Assembly: GCF_028769735.1 (NCBI RefSeq) | Contig: NC_088193.1 | Location: forward strand, 5,793,814-5,857,813 | Length of the DNA: 64,000 bases | Reading direction: 5' to 3' | From: Zonotrichia leucophrys gambelii | Taxonomy: Eukaryota; Chordata; Aves; Passeriformes; Passerellidae | In this document: positions 1 through 11,510 of the stretch, piece after piece | How the letters are laid out: each line of letters begins with the position of its first letter | Position numbering within the stretch: position 1 is the stretch's first letter | Made by a program: the position numbers and the translations under genes | Notes under the pieces: generated by a model | Seen by the model: the letters and a program-made list of their open reading frames with translations, nothing else | The model's database searches: none | Told to the model about the DNA's origin: nothing

Positions 1-450
1 CTTGGATTGAGATGAAAAATTAATTGGCTTTAATTTCATTTGTAAATATCACTGAAGCTGCAAAATACTCCTTTGCTTTTCATTTGCTCAGCTCTATAAA
101 CTCTTCCTCAGGGACTGTTTAGTGATTGCAAGTCATCGATGTGCTGGAGAAAATGCCCACGCCTGGAAAACAGCATTCAGTTCAGCTTGCAGTCGTGCTC
201 AGGCCCAGAGAAACAGAATTCTGAGCTTATTCCCTGGCTGTGCTCAGATGTGCAGAGTCAGTGACTGTAAGATTTCAGGTGCAGATCAGACACATTGCTA
301 CAGACCCAGAGATTTCCAGAATAAATGAGATTTCAGCAAAAATGTGACGTGCCAATCTCTTCCTTCTCCCACAAAAGCCCTCAAGGTTCCGATTTTTGCA
401 GAGGAGGCTTCTTGGCTGGTTTTATAAATGAATGCCTTTTTTCTTTGTAG
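1..450 (+). other. ZBTB44: ZBTB44 intron (partial)
   Basis: This is the 3' end of the intron before the first exon in the window. It ends in a pyrimidine-rich tract and an AG at 449-450. No repeat or other gene is visible. The BTB domain and the first coding exons of the gene lie to the left of the window. Confidence 0.75.
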
Positions 451-614
451 TCTGGAGAACGTTCAGTATCCCTACCAACTCTACATTGCTCCTTCCACCA
501 GCAGCACAGAGAGGCCCAGCCCCAACGGTCCCGACAGACCCTTCCAGTGTCCCACGTGCGGGGTGCGCTTCACCCGCATCCAGAACCTGAAACAACACAT
601 GCTCATCCACTCAG
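451..614 (+). CDS. ZBTB44: ZBTB44 coding exon with zinc finger 1
   Basis: ZBTB44 is a nuclear BTB/POZ zinc-finger protein thought to act as a transcriptional regulator. This exon starts after a TTTCTTTGTAG acceptor, completing a codon begun in an earlier exon. It ends at TCAG|GTGAGA with one base of a codon left over. It encodes the linker (LENVQYPYQLYIAP, then a Ser/Pro-rich stretch) and a complete C2H2 finger, CPTCGVRF to KQHMLIH (C-x2-C-x12-H-x3-H). The open frame continues past the donor to about 646 but reads intron there. Identity rests on recognising the ZBTB44 finger block and its C-terminal tail. BTB-ZF paralogues share the fold but not this linker. The upstream exons are outside the window, so the gene is partial here. 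Confidence 0.9.
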
Positions 615-2559
615 GTGAGAAACAGCCCTGCTCCCCCACTGCCTGACTCACAGCCTTGTATAATGCAGCTTTTTCACTCACCTGCCAAGTGCCTGAGAGT
701 TGATTTCAGAAAGATTGGGTAGAGGTTTGTCGTTGAATGCTTGTTTTGATCCCTGGAGTCTGACTGGTAGTTGTGCTCGTGGATAATCAGCATTTGTGTG
801 GACTGAAAAAAACCTGATTGCCTGCAACTCATCAGGATAAGTAATTTTCCTGAAAAAGATCTGAGATGAAATAAAATATACTTGGCCCTTGTATTGCACT
901 AAAGAAGTAGATTGAAATTCTTCCTCTGCCATATTGCAATTCTCTGCTGTTTCAGAGGAGACTTGCAGAAAGTCTCCTTTCTGCTTAAGAAAATATTATC
1001 TATCTGTGTCCTTGCATTTTAGGAGGCTGTATGCCTTTGGATGTCAGACTTTTTGGAAGGATTGCAGGACAACTGAATTGGTTTGATTATCAATTTAGCT
1101 CCTGCAGGTAGCACAGGCAGCCAGAGGTTTATGGGAATGCCTCCTCTGGACCTGGGTCCCCAAACTCATTTTGATTTCTAACCAAGCATGAACTCCCCAA
1201 TGTCTTTGCTATTGGTGTTTTCAAGACTTGTCAGCATTATGTGGCAATAACATTGACATTTGAGGGAATAAAGGGAATATTGAAGGGTTTTTGCATTTGG
1301 CCACTAAGTCTCATGGTTTAGCATCTCCTGGTTTGAGTCTGGCTCTTGCCTGCACACAGAGGCTGAACCATTCTGGGACAGGGCAGCCACAACTGACAAG
1401 GTGTAATTTTTTCCCTGTCAACAATTATTTGTCAAATCCTTTCAAGCAAAATAGCCAGATATGTGTTTAATATTTGAAAAGCAAATTCTGTGGGCATATC
1501 AGGTGCAAAATGATCCCAAGCCTGTTGTTAAATCTGACAGCAAAGCATCTCTGGTCCACCTGACAACCCCTGGGTAAAGCTGGGAGAGCTTTGAATAGCT
1601 GGTTTAGAATAATTAACATGCAAAAGAACTCTCAAAGCTTGTAAATGTTGAAAGTGTTTTCACATGAGTAAAATGGCTAAAGAGATTTCCCTCAAACTAC
1701 CAGAGGAAATAGGTGCCCTTGGACACTAGGAAAACATGAAAAGTTTGAGCTCCACCAGACCATATTCCAGTTTATTAACTTGTTTTCACATGCTTAACAG
1801 GGCATTGCAGTGTAACCTTAACTACAGCTTTCTCTGTCTAAAAGCCCTCAATTAAAAGTTCACCTCCTGCTTTGAAAGTAAGGAAAGCAGAGTGAAAGAC
1901 TGGGGGAATTAACAGCCAGGGCTGATGCACATTCAGCCTTTTGAGAAAATCTTTTTTATTCCTTGACAGCCCTATTATGAATAGAGCTCCATATTCCAGA
2001 TTCTTAACCTCATGTTTGGATTTTCCCACTTTCTGCAGTTCACACTTTTTATTAAATCCTAAGGTTTTGGTGACTCAGACTTTTATCTTGTAATAGTTCT
2101 GTTTGTGTGATTAAACACTCAGCCACTCCAACATGTTGCAGAGCTCGCATATTTTAGGGTAAGAAATGAAAAATGAGCTAGGAACTGAATTTCTAGAATT
2201 AATACAAGAAAAAAATTCTAAATTAATACAAGACAAAAATGAGAGGCATGAAGCTCTGCTGTCTTAGAGAGCTGTCTGTCATGCAAAGTTGCCGAAAATC
2301 CTTGTGCAGCAAGGTTCCCACGCAATATAAAGGCTCCCACTGCCCCTTTTATCACCATTCCTGCTGCATTACAGGGGCGTCCCTGTGCACAGTCCCCTTG
2401 CCAGAACACTTCTCTGAGGCCAAAGGCAGCCAGAAAAAAACATTGCAATTAAGGGTAGGCTGATAATTGCATTGTTGGGAAGCAGTCTGGCACAAGAATC
2501 TGCCGAGATCAAAGGAGTTCAAAGGCACAGGGGTGGCTGCAGCATCAGGGCCTGGTGGC

Positions 2560-2772
2560 TGTGCCTGGGTGTTGCTGGTCAGGGGCTCTGTACAAATCAC
2601 AAATGGGACAGGACTGTGCAGGAACGTGCTCTGAGCTGCTTTATTTTTTAGTATCAGTTTCATTACAGGGTTATGGCAATGGGAAGATGCTATCAGCTCT
2701 AATCTCAGTTCTGCTGTCTCTGAAGCCTGCCTTTTGCAGCTTTCCCAAAACCCTCTGATTTTATAAATTCCC
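2560..2772 (+). repeat. Dispersed repeat, copy A (LTR-like)
   Basis: The segment from GGGCTCTGTACAAATCAC to the CCCTCTGATTTTATAAATTCC region recurs at 21360-21475 and 21838-21912, in the same orientation and with scattered differences. The copy at 21 kb carries about 360 bp of extra DNA in the middle. Family assignment to an avian LTR is inference. Confidence 0.6.
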
Positions 2773-2818
2773 ACACCTGGGGATCTTTAATCCACGGGGG
2801 CTTGAGCTCATTTAAACT

Positions 2819-3531
2819 GTGGGGAAGGAGCTCAGGACAGGTCACAGCCATGAAGGATGAAAGTTTGACAAGAAAGTCTCACAAATATGTATGCTTGACA
2901 GAAAGATTTTAAAATGTAGGAATAGAGATGGAAGCAAGTTTTGATATAGAAGAAAAGAATTGCTGAGCCAGTCTTCCTGGATAACCAAGGAGGCAAAGGG
3001 TGTGTTGGTTAGAAGGGGTTTTTATGGCTTAGAACAAAGGATAAACCCACCCCAAACAAGAAGATGGTTTTTACCAAGCAGAAAGAGAGCACAGGCAAAC
3101 AAGTCAGCAAAGTTACAAGTAGAAAAAAGGTCTCAAAATTTTCCACTGCAAGAAAATCGAAAAACAACTTCTAGCTTCAACTGTAATGTACTGACTGTTA
3201 GTGATTGGAGAACAGTGACATGAATATGGTAATTATAGCAGTTATGATAGGCTATAGATAATGGTTAAGGTATAGATTGGTTCTACTGTATTGAGATGCT
3301 CAGCAAAGAAAAGTATAGAATGCATTGTAACCAAAACCAAAGGGTCTCCAGGCCTGCCTGCAGCTGGAGCTGACAGCTGTGGGCACAGCTCTGTCACCCA
3401 CAACCCTGGACTGCTGTAATGTCTTGGATGGAATAATCTGCATTTTGGATACAATAAACTGCATTTTGGATACAATAAACTGCATTTTGGAGAGCCCCTG
3501 GAGTCCCACATCCCTCATTTCGACTCTTACA
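2819..3531 (+). mobile_element. Endogenous retrovirus 5' LTR in ZBTB44 intron
   Basis: It matches the reverse complement of the solo LTR at 39807-40544 over most of its length. U3 starts near 2819-2851, where the start is blurred by a small insertion. It ends in CTCTTACA at 3531. The R region holds three units of 21 bp; two contain AATAAA (3453, 3474) and one the decayed AATAAT (3432). It is followed at once by a primer-binding site, so it is a 5' LTR and not a solo LTR. No retroviral gene remains here. Confidence 0.8.
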
Positions 3532-3532
3532 G

Positions 3533-3550
3533 TGGCGCCCAACGTGGGGC
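3533..3550 (+). other. Retroviral primer-binding site (tRNA-Lys1,2 type)
   Basis: TGGCGCCCAACGTGGGGC lies one base after the LTR end. This is the 18-nt PBS known from betaretroviruses primed by tRNA-Lys1,2, such as Mason-Pfizer monkey virus. It is intact in sequence, although only about 35 bp of leader follow before LTR sequence starts again. Confidence 0.85.
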
Positions 3551-3587
3551 ACCATCAGTAAGAGCCTGAATGAGGGATGCAGGTGTC

Positions 3588-3769
3588 CAGGCCTGCCTGC
3601 AGCTGGAGCTGACAGCTGTGGGCACAGCTCTGTCACCCACCACCCTGGACTGCTGTAACATCTTGGATGGAATAAACTGGATTTTGGATGCAATAAACTG
3701 CATTTTGTGTACGATAAATGCATTTTGGAGAGCCCCTGAAGTTCCACATCCCTCATTTCGGCTCTTACA
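3588..3769 (+). mobile_element. Truncated second LTR (R-U5 part)
   Basis: The sequence from CCAGGCCTGCCTGCAGCTGG to CTCTTACA repeats 3351-3531 with few changes, including the 21-bp units (AATAAA at 3671 and 3692, decayed GATAAA at 3713). LTR, PBS, short leader and partial LTR fit a provirus that lost its whole coding region and the start of the 3' LTR. Confidence 0.75.
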
Positions 3770-3952
3770 CATGAGATTTCCTGGAGGTTGTCCTGAGGGA
3801 GTGTAGATCAACTCTAATTGTTTCTGCCTTTTTAAAGTTAACAGAGAATCTCTTCCTGGAGCAGGGCTCTGCTGTGAGCCCCCAGAGCTGCTGTCTGGGG
3901 AGGATTGTGCCCTGTGCTCCCCAGGTGAACGTGTTTGTGCTCTCTCCCGCAG

Positions 3953-4253
3953 GCATTAAACCCTTTCAGTGTGACCGCTGTGGGAAAAAGTTCACCCGCG
4001 CTTACTCGCTCAAGATGCATCGCCTGAAGCACGAAGGTAAACGCTGTTTCCGGTGCCAGATATGTAGTGCCACTTTCACTTCCTTCGGGGAATATAAACA
4101 CCACATGCGGGTTTCCCGGCACATTATCCGCAAGCCTCGGATTTACGAGTGCAAAACATGTGGCGCCATGTTCACCAACTCTGGAAATTTAATCGTTCAC
4201 CTGAGGAGCTTGAACCATGAAGCGTCAGAGCTAGCAAACTACTTCCAGAGCAG
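3953..4253 (+). CDS. ZBTB44: ZBTB44 coding exon with zinc fingers 2-4
   Basis: The acceptor CCCGCAG|GC joins in phase to the previous exon (G+GC gives Gly, IHSG-IKPFQC). Three C2H2 fingers follow in order: CDRCGKKF to KMHRLKH; CQICSATF to HHMRVSRH, with a longer His spacing; and CKTCGAMF to VHLRSLNH. The exon ends in FQS at CAG AGC AG|GTGAGG, leaving two bases. Fingers 3 and 4, with their lengthened His spacing, resemble matrin-type or RNA-binding C2H2 fingers; that is a family-level inference. The frame is open throughout, with no damage. The gene reads left to right, and the ERV remnant ends about 180 bp upstream. Confidence 0.92.
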
Positions 4254-6271
4254 GTGAGGTGCACAGCAAAAACCTAACAGGGAAACTTGCTTTTTTCTTT
4301 TTTTTCTTTTTTTTTTCCTTTTTTTTTTTTCCTTAGATCATCATTTCCTGCTTTCAGGGCAGCCTGCTGTGCCTCTCATCAGGCTGCCAGCTAATTGCAG
4401 TCAGATTGATTCCTGCTCCACTCTCTGTTGTATCTGATCTGTCTTACAGCATGGCAGCTATATAGGAGGCTACTGAAGAATCCAGTGACATGCAGAGGCT
4501 GGTTCTGGGTTATTTAATTTCTCTTTTCAGTAGTACCTATGGCCAGGCCAATGGTGTGAAGCCACAGTGTTCTGTCCTACAGTATCTGTGATTTTATATT
4601 GATTTGCTTTTCAAAATCTTGTACATAGTCTGTTCACTTTCATAGGGCACAGACTTCCTACTTCATTTAAGTGCTTGCTTAACACTGTGGAAAGATTGCA
4701 TGACTCCAGACCTTCTCCTTTCTCATTTTCTAGATAACATTACTAAATGGTTAGACTAATAGGTTTGGAAATAGTAAGGGCCACTTGGACATTTTTTATC
4801 AGGGCACCAAAGACTTGGCATATCTCACAAATGCACTGCTAAAGACTATTAAAAGAGTTCTGAGGTATCAGAGGAGCACTGTGTTCTCTCATTGATATAA
4901 ATACAATTGTTGGAATTTGAGATAGAAAATACAAAAGTTGGATGAGAGAAATGGAAGACAGGAAGATCTTCCAGCTCTTAAATCTTAGAGAGAGTGCAGT
5001 TTGGTGTGTGTAAGTCATCTGCCTTCAGCCATGCAAAAAATGCAATGTTCTGAATGTTACAGCATCACAATCCCACCCCTCCTGATTTCCAGACATTATT
5101 CTTCTTCCCATAAAAACATTTGAGTATTTTGTTCTATTTTATTAACTCAGAAGTGACGTAGGATGAAAAAGATTGAAAAACAAAGCAGGAAAGCCAGTGG
5201 CTGTTCTTTCAGCAGAATATTGTTTAAAAGTACAAGTGCTTCATATCTGTGGGCTTACACAGTTCTTGTTCTTGGCTCTTGTGCCAAAACTGGAGCAAAC
5301 ACTCTGAGGGTGATGCCCTGGTTGTGGGAAGCACTGCATTGTTGTCAGCAAATTAAAGTCACATTAAAGGCTGTGATTTAAGTTGCCTGTAGCCCTTCCC
5401 TCAGTCTGATTTGACAAACATGAGGTTTAGCAGAGCTTGGGTTGGAGCAGTGAATGCTTCTGTATTTAAGGTTTTCTTTTAACTGAGGCATTGCCAGGTG
5501 AACCCAAGCATACAAATGTGCATATATGTAATACATGGATATACTTGTCTCAAGTACAAACTTCATGTCTGGTGCTGAAAACATGCAAAGAAATTAATTT
5601 CCATTAGGTCCTCATGCTCTGAAAATACAACTGGAGCGTTTGGTAGGTTTTCTTTGGATCCACTCAGCCCTCAGCTGTTCAGAGTGCATAGCACAAGAGT
5701 TGTCCAGGAAGGATTAAAAGGGGAAGGAAATGCAATTCCATACTTTTCTCAGGAGTGTGATAGGTGTCAGGATCACACCCCCAGTGCAGCTGGCAGCTCC
5801 CTCTGCCTTCAGCTGCCCCACCTGTGCCCCTGGCTCCAGCCTGCCCACTCACAGGGAAGTGCTGCTGCTGCTCTGGGGGATGCTGTACCTCAGACATGCA
5901 AAGGGCCACATTTTGCCAGTGCTGAACTCATTTTTGTTTCTATTTTTAAAGCCTGAGTGCTCCCTTTTTTTCAATGAGGTTTGCAGTGCCAAATGTGTTC
6001 CAGACATTAACTTGCATTCTCATCAAGGTGATACAATCTAATCATAAGAAGTTGCTGTGTAGGAAATACAGATGTGAAATAGATGCCACTGAATAAATTC
6101 TGTGTGTGTGGAAATGAGAAGCAGGTTATGGTGCTTAGTGGGGTATGGCAGTGCCATGATCTTGGCCAATGTGAAATGAGTTCCTTTGTTCTCTGTCAAT
6201 GCTTGTGTGATGGAGCTGCTGCCGTGGTGTGGGAAATGACATTTCTCTTCTGTCCTTTACCCCTCCTGCAG
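4254..6271 (+). other. ZBTB44: ZBTB44 last intron
   Basis: The intron runs from GTGAGG to CCCCTCCTGCAG. It contains a poly-T/CT tract at about 4289-4337. Otherwise it is AT-rich unique sequence. I see no gene or recognisable mobile element in it. Confidence 0.8.
4289..4337. repeat. Poly-T low-complexity tract
   Basis: Runs of T interrupted by single C or CC occur inside the last ZBTB44 intron. The tract looks like a polypyrimidine stretch followed by TTAG at 4334-4337, but it lies only 35-85 bp after the donor and is not the working acceptor. Confidence 0.7.
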
Positions 6272-6554
6272 TGACTTCCTAGTACCGGACTACTTAAACC
6301 AGGAACAAGAGGAGACCCTCGGGCAGTATGAGCTAGGGGAGCATGGCTTTGAGAGCAACTCTTCTGTCCAAATGCCTGTCATTTCACAGGTGTCATCTAC
6401 TCAGAATTGTGAAAGCACTTTCCCCTTGGGGTCTCTGGGTGGGTTGGCAGAGAAGGAAGAAGATGTGCCAGAGCAGCCAAAGACTAACACCACTGCTGAG
6501 GCAGCCGCGGGTGACCCTCCCAAACCGGAGCTGTCATCTATTACTATCGAATAA
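6272..6554 (+). CDS. ZBTB44: ZBTB44 terminal coding exon
   Basis: The acceptor CTCCTGCAG|TGAC joins in phase (AG+T gives Ser). The tail is acidic and Ser/Thr/Pro-rich: DFLVPDYLNQEQEETL, then QYELGEHGFES, VQMPVISQ, a Lys/Glu patch, and the final PELSSITIE before TAA at 6552-6554. This is the ZBTB44 C-terminus and has no fold that I recognise. Together the three exons give about 249 codons of intact frame. The exon is followed by a long AT-rich 3' UTR. I see no frameshift or internal stop. Confidence 0.9.
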
Positions 6555-7756
6555 TTCATGGTTTGGTTTCATTTTTGTTCTTTGGAAAGTGCCTGTGTTT
6601 GGTCCTGTACATTTTAATTTAATTTTTTTAAACGAAAAGTGGGGAGATTTTCCCCTTTTTACTTTGTAAGCTACGCTTTAAACTGAAAACTGCGACAGAT
6701 GTTACGTTATTTTTCATGACTGAATGATCACTTCTGTGAAAATATTTAAGACTGATTGCACAAAAAAAGATCTTGTCAGAACATCATGGAAGCTGTGATA
6801 TACTTCTAAAGAAGAACAACTGATTCAGATCACTTTAACTATTCCTTCTTCCACAGTTAGAGCAGCTCATTAAGTTTCTCTTGCTTCTGCAGGCCCTCTG
6901 GTTAAGGGAGAGAAATCAGAGGAAACCTTTTTCAAATGATAAACAAAAGGATGCATTGGAAACCATGATTGAACAGTTTTGACTAGTTTTGAGTGGATGC
7001 TTTAATCTTCTGCATAAAGAAGTGACACTTCCTATATGTGCCTGCTGTTTTTCAAAGCCCTTACTGTGCCCTGTGCTTGGAAATGGTGAGTGGTTTTGAA
7101 AGGAACAGTCACACACTTCTTCAAAACACACATCCCTGTCCAGCCCAGATGAATGCCAGGTATTCCTACTTCTTCTGTTCCAGTCCTTTTAGAAACTGCT
7201 TGATCAAATAGCCTAAACAGATCAGGCCAGCTGAGGCTGGGCATGGAAAAAGTCTAAAGGTGCACCAGGAATTGGGAATGATGGAGAAGTGTTCAGCCAT
7301 GACAGCCTGACAAATATCTCCTGACTGTACCTGTCTGTAGATGGGGAGCCACAAAGGAAAATGAAGGTTTTCCCAAACTGAAATTCTTAAACCATGGCCA
7401 GATTATTTGCAGTTCTGATCATTGCCCCCTCACATACACACTGTGTTTTTACTAATCTGAGATTTAGCTAGAGGGAGTTTACAGATTGGAAAAAATAAGC
7501 TCTTTTGTGCATTATTGCACTTTTTTTTTTGTTGTTTATACATATGTATGTATAGTTTCAGAGATTTTTACTAGCCTGTTTTGGATAAAACAAGCAATTT
7601 ATTCTCTCTAAGGATAACTTTCTAACCAACAGGGGGCTGTTTACAAAAAGCCTATAGAGCAATGATGAATTGTTCCTGTTTCAAAACACTTTAAATCCTT
7701 GCCAACTCGGTTTATTAAAGGCCATTACTCCAGCTACACACACAGCTCAAGCAAGC

Positions 7757-7762
7757 AATAAA
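7757..7762 (+). terminator. Possible proximal poly(A) signal
   Basis: AATAAA about 1.2 kb after the ZBTB44 stop. It could give a short 3' UTR form. No expression evidence is available. Confidence 0.35.
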
Positions 7763-9317
7763 CTGAAATATTTGCAATTTCATTTTTCCATATTTAGAAA
7801 AAGCTACAAATGGAGGGTGTGGGATTTTCAGAGCAGTGAGTCTTGTTTGGTCGAGGCTGTTTGGGCTCAAGTACTGCTTTGAAACCTAAATTAGGAAGTA
7901 CATTAGGAGATTTGTGATTTTTCTTACAGCTTCTGAAGTTAACTCAGTGTTTGATGCCAAATGCCCACGGCCTACAGATGATGTGCTGAGTGAGTAGGTA
8001 TTGCTTGATCTCAGTATTCCAAAGGCATGATTTACTCCCTTAGTTTTGAGTCTTTTTTTTTTGTAAATTGCTATTTTCTGTTATTTTCCGGATTTGTTTT
8101 ATGCAAACATGAGGAGGAAATGAAAGCAATAGAGAAAGGTTGCTCCTGAAGAAACAGAAGACACAAAAGTGGTATTATATTGCACATCAATTTGTATTCA
8201 GTCAGCCTAGGCAGCTCTGATACTCTCTGAGACTGAGTTCTTTCTATTAATAGCCAGCTTTTGTAAGGAAAAAAGTTTATTGACCTTTGGAAAGTGTTTA
8301 AAGGGTTTCAGTGACTTCAGCAATTTTTCTCTTTTTAGGTTAAACCCACATATTTTAGTTAAACAGAGTGAAAACAGTTGGGATTTAAGTACTTTCCAGG
8401 TTGCTGGAATGAGGTTTCTCCACCAGATCCAAAGGGTGTTTTAGAAACATGCTGCAAAGAACTTCTGTGCTGCAATTCAGTCTTGATTATATCTACCTTT
8501 GTGAGGCTTCTTAAAAGTGCTTGAAGGAGAAATGCTTTTTCTGGGCTGTGAAATAGCCCAGTGCCTGCTGATGAGCTGAATTTAGAGACCATTTCCCTTC
8601 CACTTGTGATTTCTCTGAGAAGCCAGTGAGACAAGACAAAGCCTTTTGCTGAGCTTTGTTCTGACCCAGAGGGCTCCAACACCGAGCTCAAACCCAGCGT
8701 TTTCGCTTTTTCCTGAATGTTCCACAGGTAAATGAGAGTCCTTTGTGAGTCATGTTCTGAGCAGGGCTTCACCCAAACCACATTTCCTGACTGCACAGAT
8801 GAAATAATCAAAGGTGGGCAGGGATGAGGTGGAGGACATAATCTGATCATTAAAATCTGATCATTTTCATCCCTGAACTATTTTGCTAAAGAGTTCATTG
8901 GTGAGAAGGTACAAATACACCACAGACATACCTGCATATTGGATTTTTAAGACTTAAAATTTTGAGTCAGAAGGCAAATTGCTTTCAGAATACCAAAGAG
9001 AAAGGGGAAAGTTACAAAGACTTTACAACTCTGATCTGTTCTTCCTGGAAAAGAAATAAGGATCATTAACACTGAGGTACAAGGCAAGGCCTGGGGTTCA
9101 TTGTTCATTGCACTGTGTGTTACACATTATCTTTTCAGCCTCCTAATTTCTGGGGAACATCTTAATTTAGTTCTCACTTTTCAATCTGGTTCAACTGGAG
9201 GAATAATAGAGTTCTTGGAGGATTTTGTTTGATTGGTTTAGGGTTGAGTTTACTTGTTAATTTTCCTGTCTGTAATTGTTTCTTGTTAATATCTCTTTTG
9301 TCCATTGAAATGAATAC

Positions 9318-9606
9318 GGTTTAAATGCAAACACCTTTTTATTCCTCCTCTCTAAAACTTGTTGGAAGTGTTCAGTTCTTTGAAATGCTGGTGTTCTTCA
9401 CAAAAGAGATGTAAAAACACAGGACATCTTCAAACAATTTCTGTTGCTCATGTGCTTGGATTCCAAACAGAGCAAGAGAGAGAACTAAAACAGAAAAAAA
9501 CTTGCCTTAAACTACACTTGGGATTAAACCTAAACCATCCATTTCTTTCAGCACATTATCAGAGGGGTTTGAATTCTGGGATGCATTTTCTTATTTCTTC
9601 TTTGCT
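9318..9606 (+). repeat. 3' UTR segment duplicated at 13.4 kb, copy 1
   Basis: The segment from GGTTTAAATGC to TTATTTCTTCTT is nearly identical (a handful of differences in about 285 bp) to 13402-13686, in direct orientation, 4.08 kb away. The flanks are unrelated. No terminal inverted repeats or poly-A tail are visible. Confidence 0.9.
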
Positions 9607-11460
9607 TTTTTTCCCTCCCTCCCAAAACAATCCATTATTTAGTATGCATTTCTGTGTCTGCTAGACAAGGGTCAGGGCTGATGTGTTCAGCCCTCCTGCT
9701 GCAAGCAGAGTGAGCCCAGGTGGTGTCCCCACAGCTGGAGTTCAGTTGTCAGGCTCGCAGAGACCACGGCCAAGTCTCTCATACTGAGAGATCAGTAGAC
9801 TCGGGTATTGGAAATGGTTCTGGCTTCACATGGATTCTGAGTCGAAAAGATGTGAATTTAAACTTTTTAAAAAAGTAATAGCTGCCAATGCAGTCAGATA
9901 TATTTTATAAGACTATGATCCCTATATGTCCCCTGTGGGATGGAGTTTTATTGTTTTTAAGCTATGGTTTAAGGTTTTATATGAGGGCTTCAGGCACTTC
10001 TTGGTCGCTGGTTCCACCCTGCAGCCCCGGGTGGGAGGGCTGAGGTGAGTGCTGGTCTCTCTCAGAGACAAACCAGGAAGCATTTTATATGCAAATCCAG
10101 CAGGAGCTTTGTGCACCCTGCAGGGATGAGGGAATTCAGATGGAGGAGCACCTGCTGCTCCTCCATCCATTGCAACTTCCACACCATCAGAAAATGGCAA
10201 ATAGCTGATTTTCATTCAGGCCGCTCACGTTCCAGTTTTGCTCACAAGGTGAAATCCTGTTTTGGAGGGTTCTCATCTCCAACTGTAGACATAATAAATC
10301 CCATAGCATCGTGATGATGGCAGGTAAGAGGGTTCAAGACAGTACCTCACCACATCCGAGGTACCTGGTAAATAGAGTGGGTTCCAAGTATTTGAGGAAA
10401 TGTACCACAAAAGAAACAAATGTGAATTTTTTTAGTGCAACAGTACTTACTGCTCTGGATTTTCGTTCACTCCGTGTGCTAGCACAGTAACTCCGTGTCC
10501 CACAGCTCTCAGCTGCAAATCTGGTTGCACTAAAAAAAAAATGGAATCTGGTGCTGCCAGCCTGTGTGGCAACTGTACCTACAGTCTTCCTGAGGGTTGC
10601 TGAAGTCCCCAGAAGAGTGATTTTGTTTCACCATTCATTTAGCTGTGCATGCTTTTGATATTCTGACCTGTAACCCTGGCTACACCGAGTCCTTGGACAG
10701 CTTCCTTGCTCTGCTCTGCAGTGCCTTCACTCGAGGTGCTGCCCATGGTGAAACCCCAAAGAGGGAAAAGTGGAAGCTGGAGGGAAAAAAAAAATGTGAA
10801 TTAAATTATTGTTGGGCTTCTTTGTGCATTTTAGTAACAGTGAAACCCCCTTAACTGTGCCAGTCTCCAGTCACCAGCCGTATATCAGTCATCATCTCAT
10901 CCTCAGTACAGCTTCTCTTGTTGATGCTGGCCACAGCTAGATTACTTGGCATGTTTATTGACCTAACAGAATTGGTTTTGGGTTTTGGTTTTGTTTTTTA
11001 ATGTATACGATGTTTAAATACACTTCACATTTTATATAATACTATCTGGCTATTAGTATTTTTCAGGAACCATAGTTCTTGGTGGCTATATATATTTTTG
11101 TGACTTTTTTTGTAAACTAAGTGCCGTTTCAACGTTACAATCATTTTTAGAGTTATTGTAATCAATGTGAATATCATGTTTTTTCAAATCTGTTCTGAGC
11201 CTGTAGTGTTTGCTTTGTGATCATATGTGTAATGTATATATTCTGTATAGTTACATTGTATTGAAATACTAGCTTGTTTGATATAAGAAAAGTATGTATT
11301 GGGTACCTTTTTGCTAGCCTGGTTGTTTAATCTTTAAAAAAAAAGTTCCAAAATACAAAAAAAATAATCTCCAAACTGGTCCCATTATAGGTCAAAATTA
11401 AGGGGGGAGAAAAACTAGTTTTGAGTGTCTTTGGATAGAAATATGAAGCTAAGATTTTTC

Positions 11461-11510
11461 ATTAAAATATTAATGTTTTATGGAGTATATCTTTGCTTTG
11501 TGTGGTTATT
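11461..11510 (+). terminator. Candidate distal ZBTB44 poly(A) site
   Basis: ATTAAA at 11461-11466 is followed about 25 bp later by a T/GT-rich element (CTTTGCTTTGTGTGGTT). An AATAAA at 11725 is an alternative site. Beyond 11.5 kb the composition changes to mixed repeat-rich sequence. Confidence 0.45.

Larger units (their letters stand above)
615..3952 (+). other. ZBTB44: ZBTB44 intron holding LTR sequence
   Basis: This 3.3-kb intron starts with GTGAGA and ends in CTCTCCCGCAG. Positions 615-2470 show no gene. Positions about 2560-2770 match part of the repeat at 21.35-21.91 kb. Positions about 2819-3769 are an endogenous retrovirus remnant in the sense orientation, ending only about 180 bp before the next exon. 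Confidence 0.8.
6555..11485 (+). other. ZBTB44: Probable ZBTB44 3' UTR
   Basis: The 4.9 kb after the stop are AT-rich, free of clear mobile elements, and rich in T runs and AU-rich words, most of all at 10970-11460. Internal AATAAA hexamers occur at 7757 and about 10288. The distal ATTAAA at 11461 is followed by a GT-rich stretch, as expected of a polyadenylation site. The extent is inferred from composition only. A 285-bp piece (about 9318-9606) is duplicated at 13.4 kb. Confidence 0.6.

Noticed and set aside
428..646. ATG at 428 as a gene start
   Set aside because: The first 23 bases are intron; the exon begins after the AG at 450 and continues a codon from an earlier exon.
2960..3223. 87-codon frame conserved with one at 40161-40418
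   Set aside because: Both are the same part of the U3 region of one LTR family; likeness comes from shared descent of the LTR, with no sign of coding.
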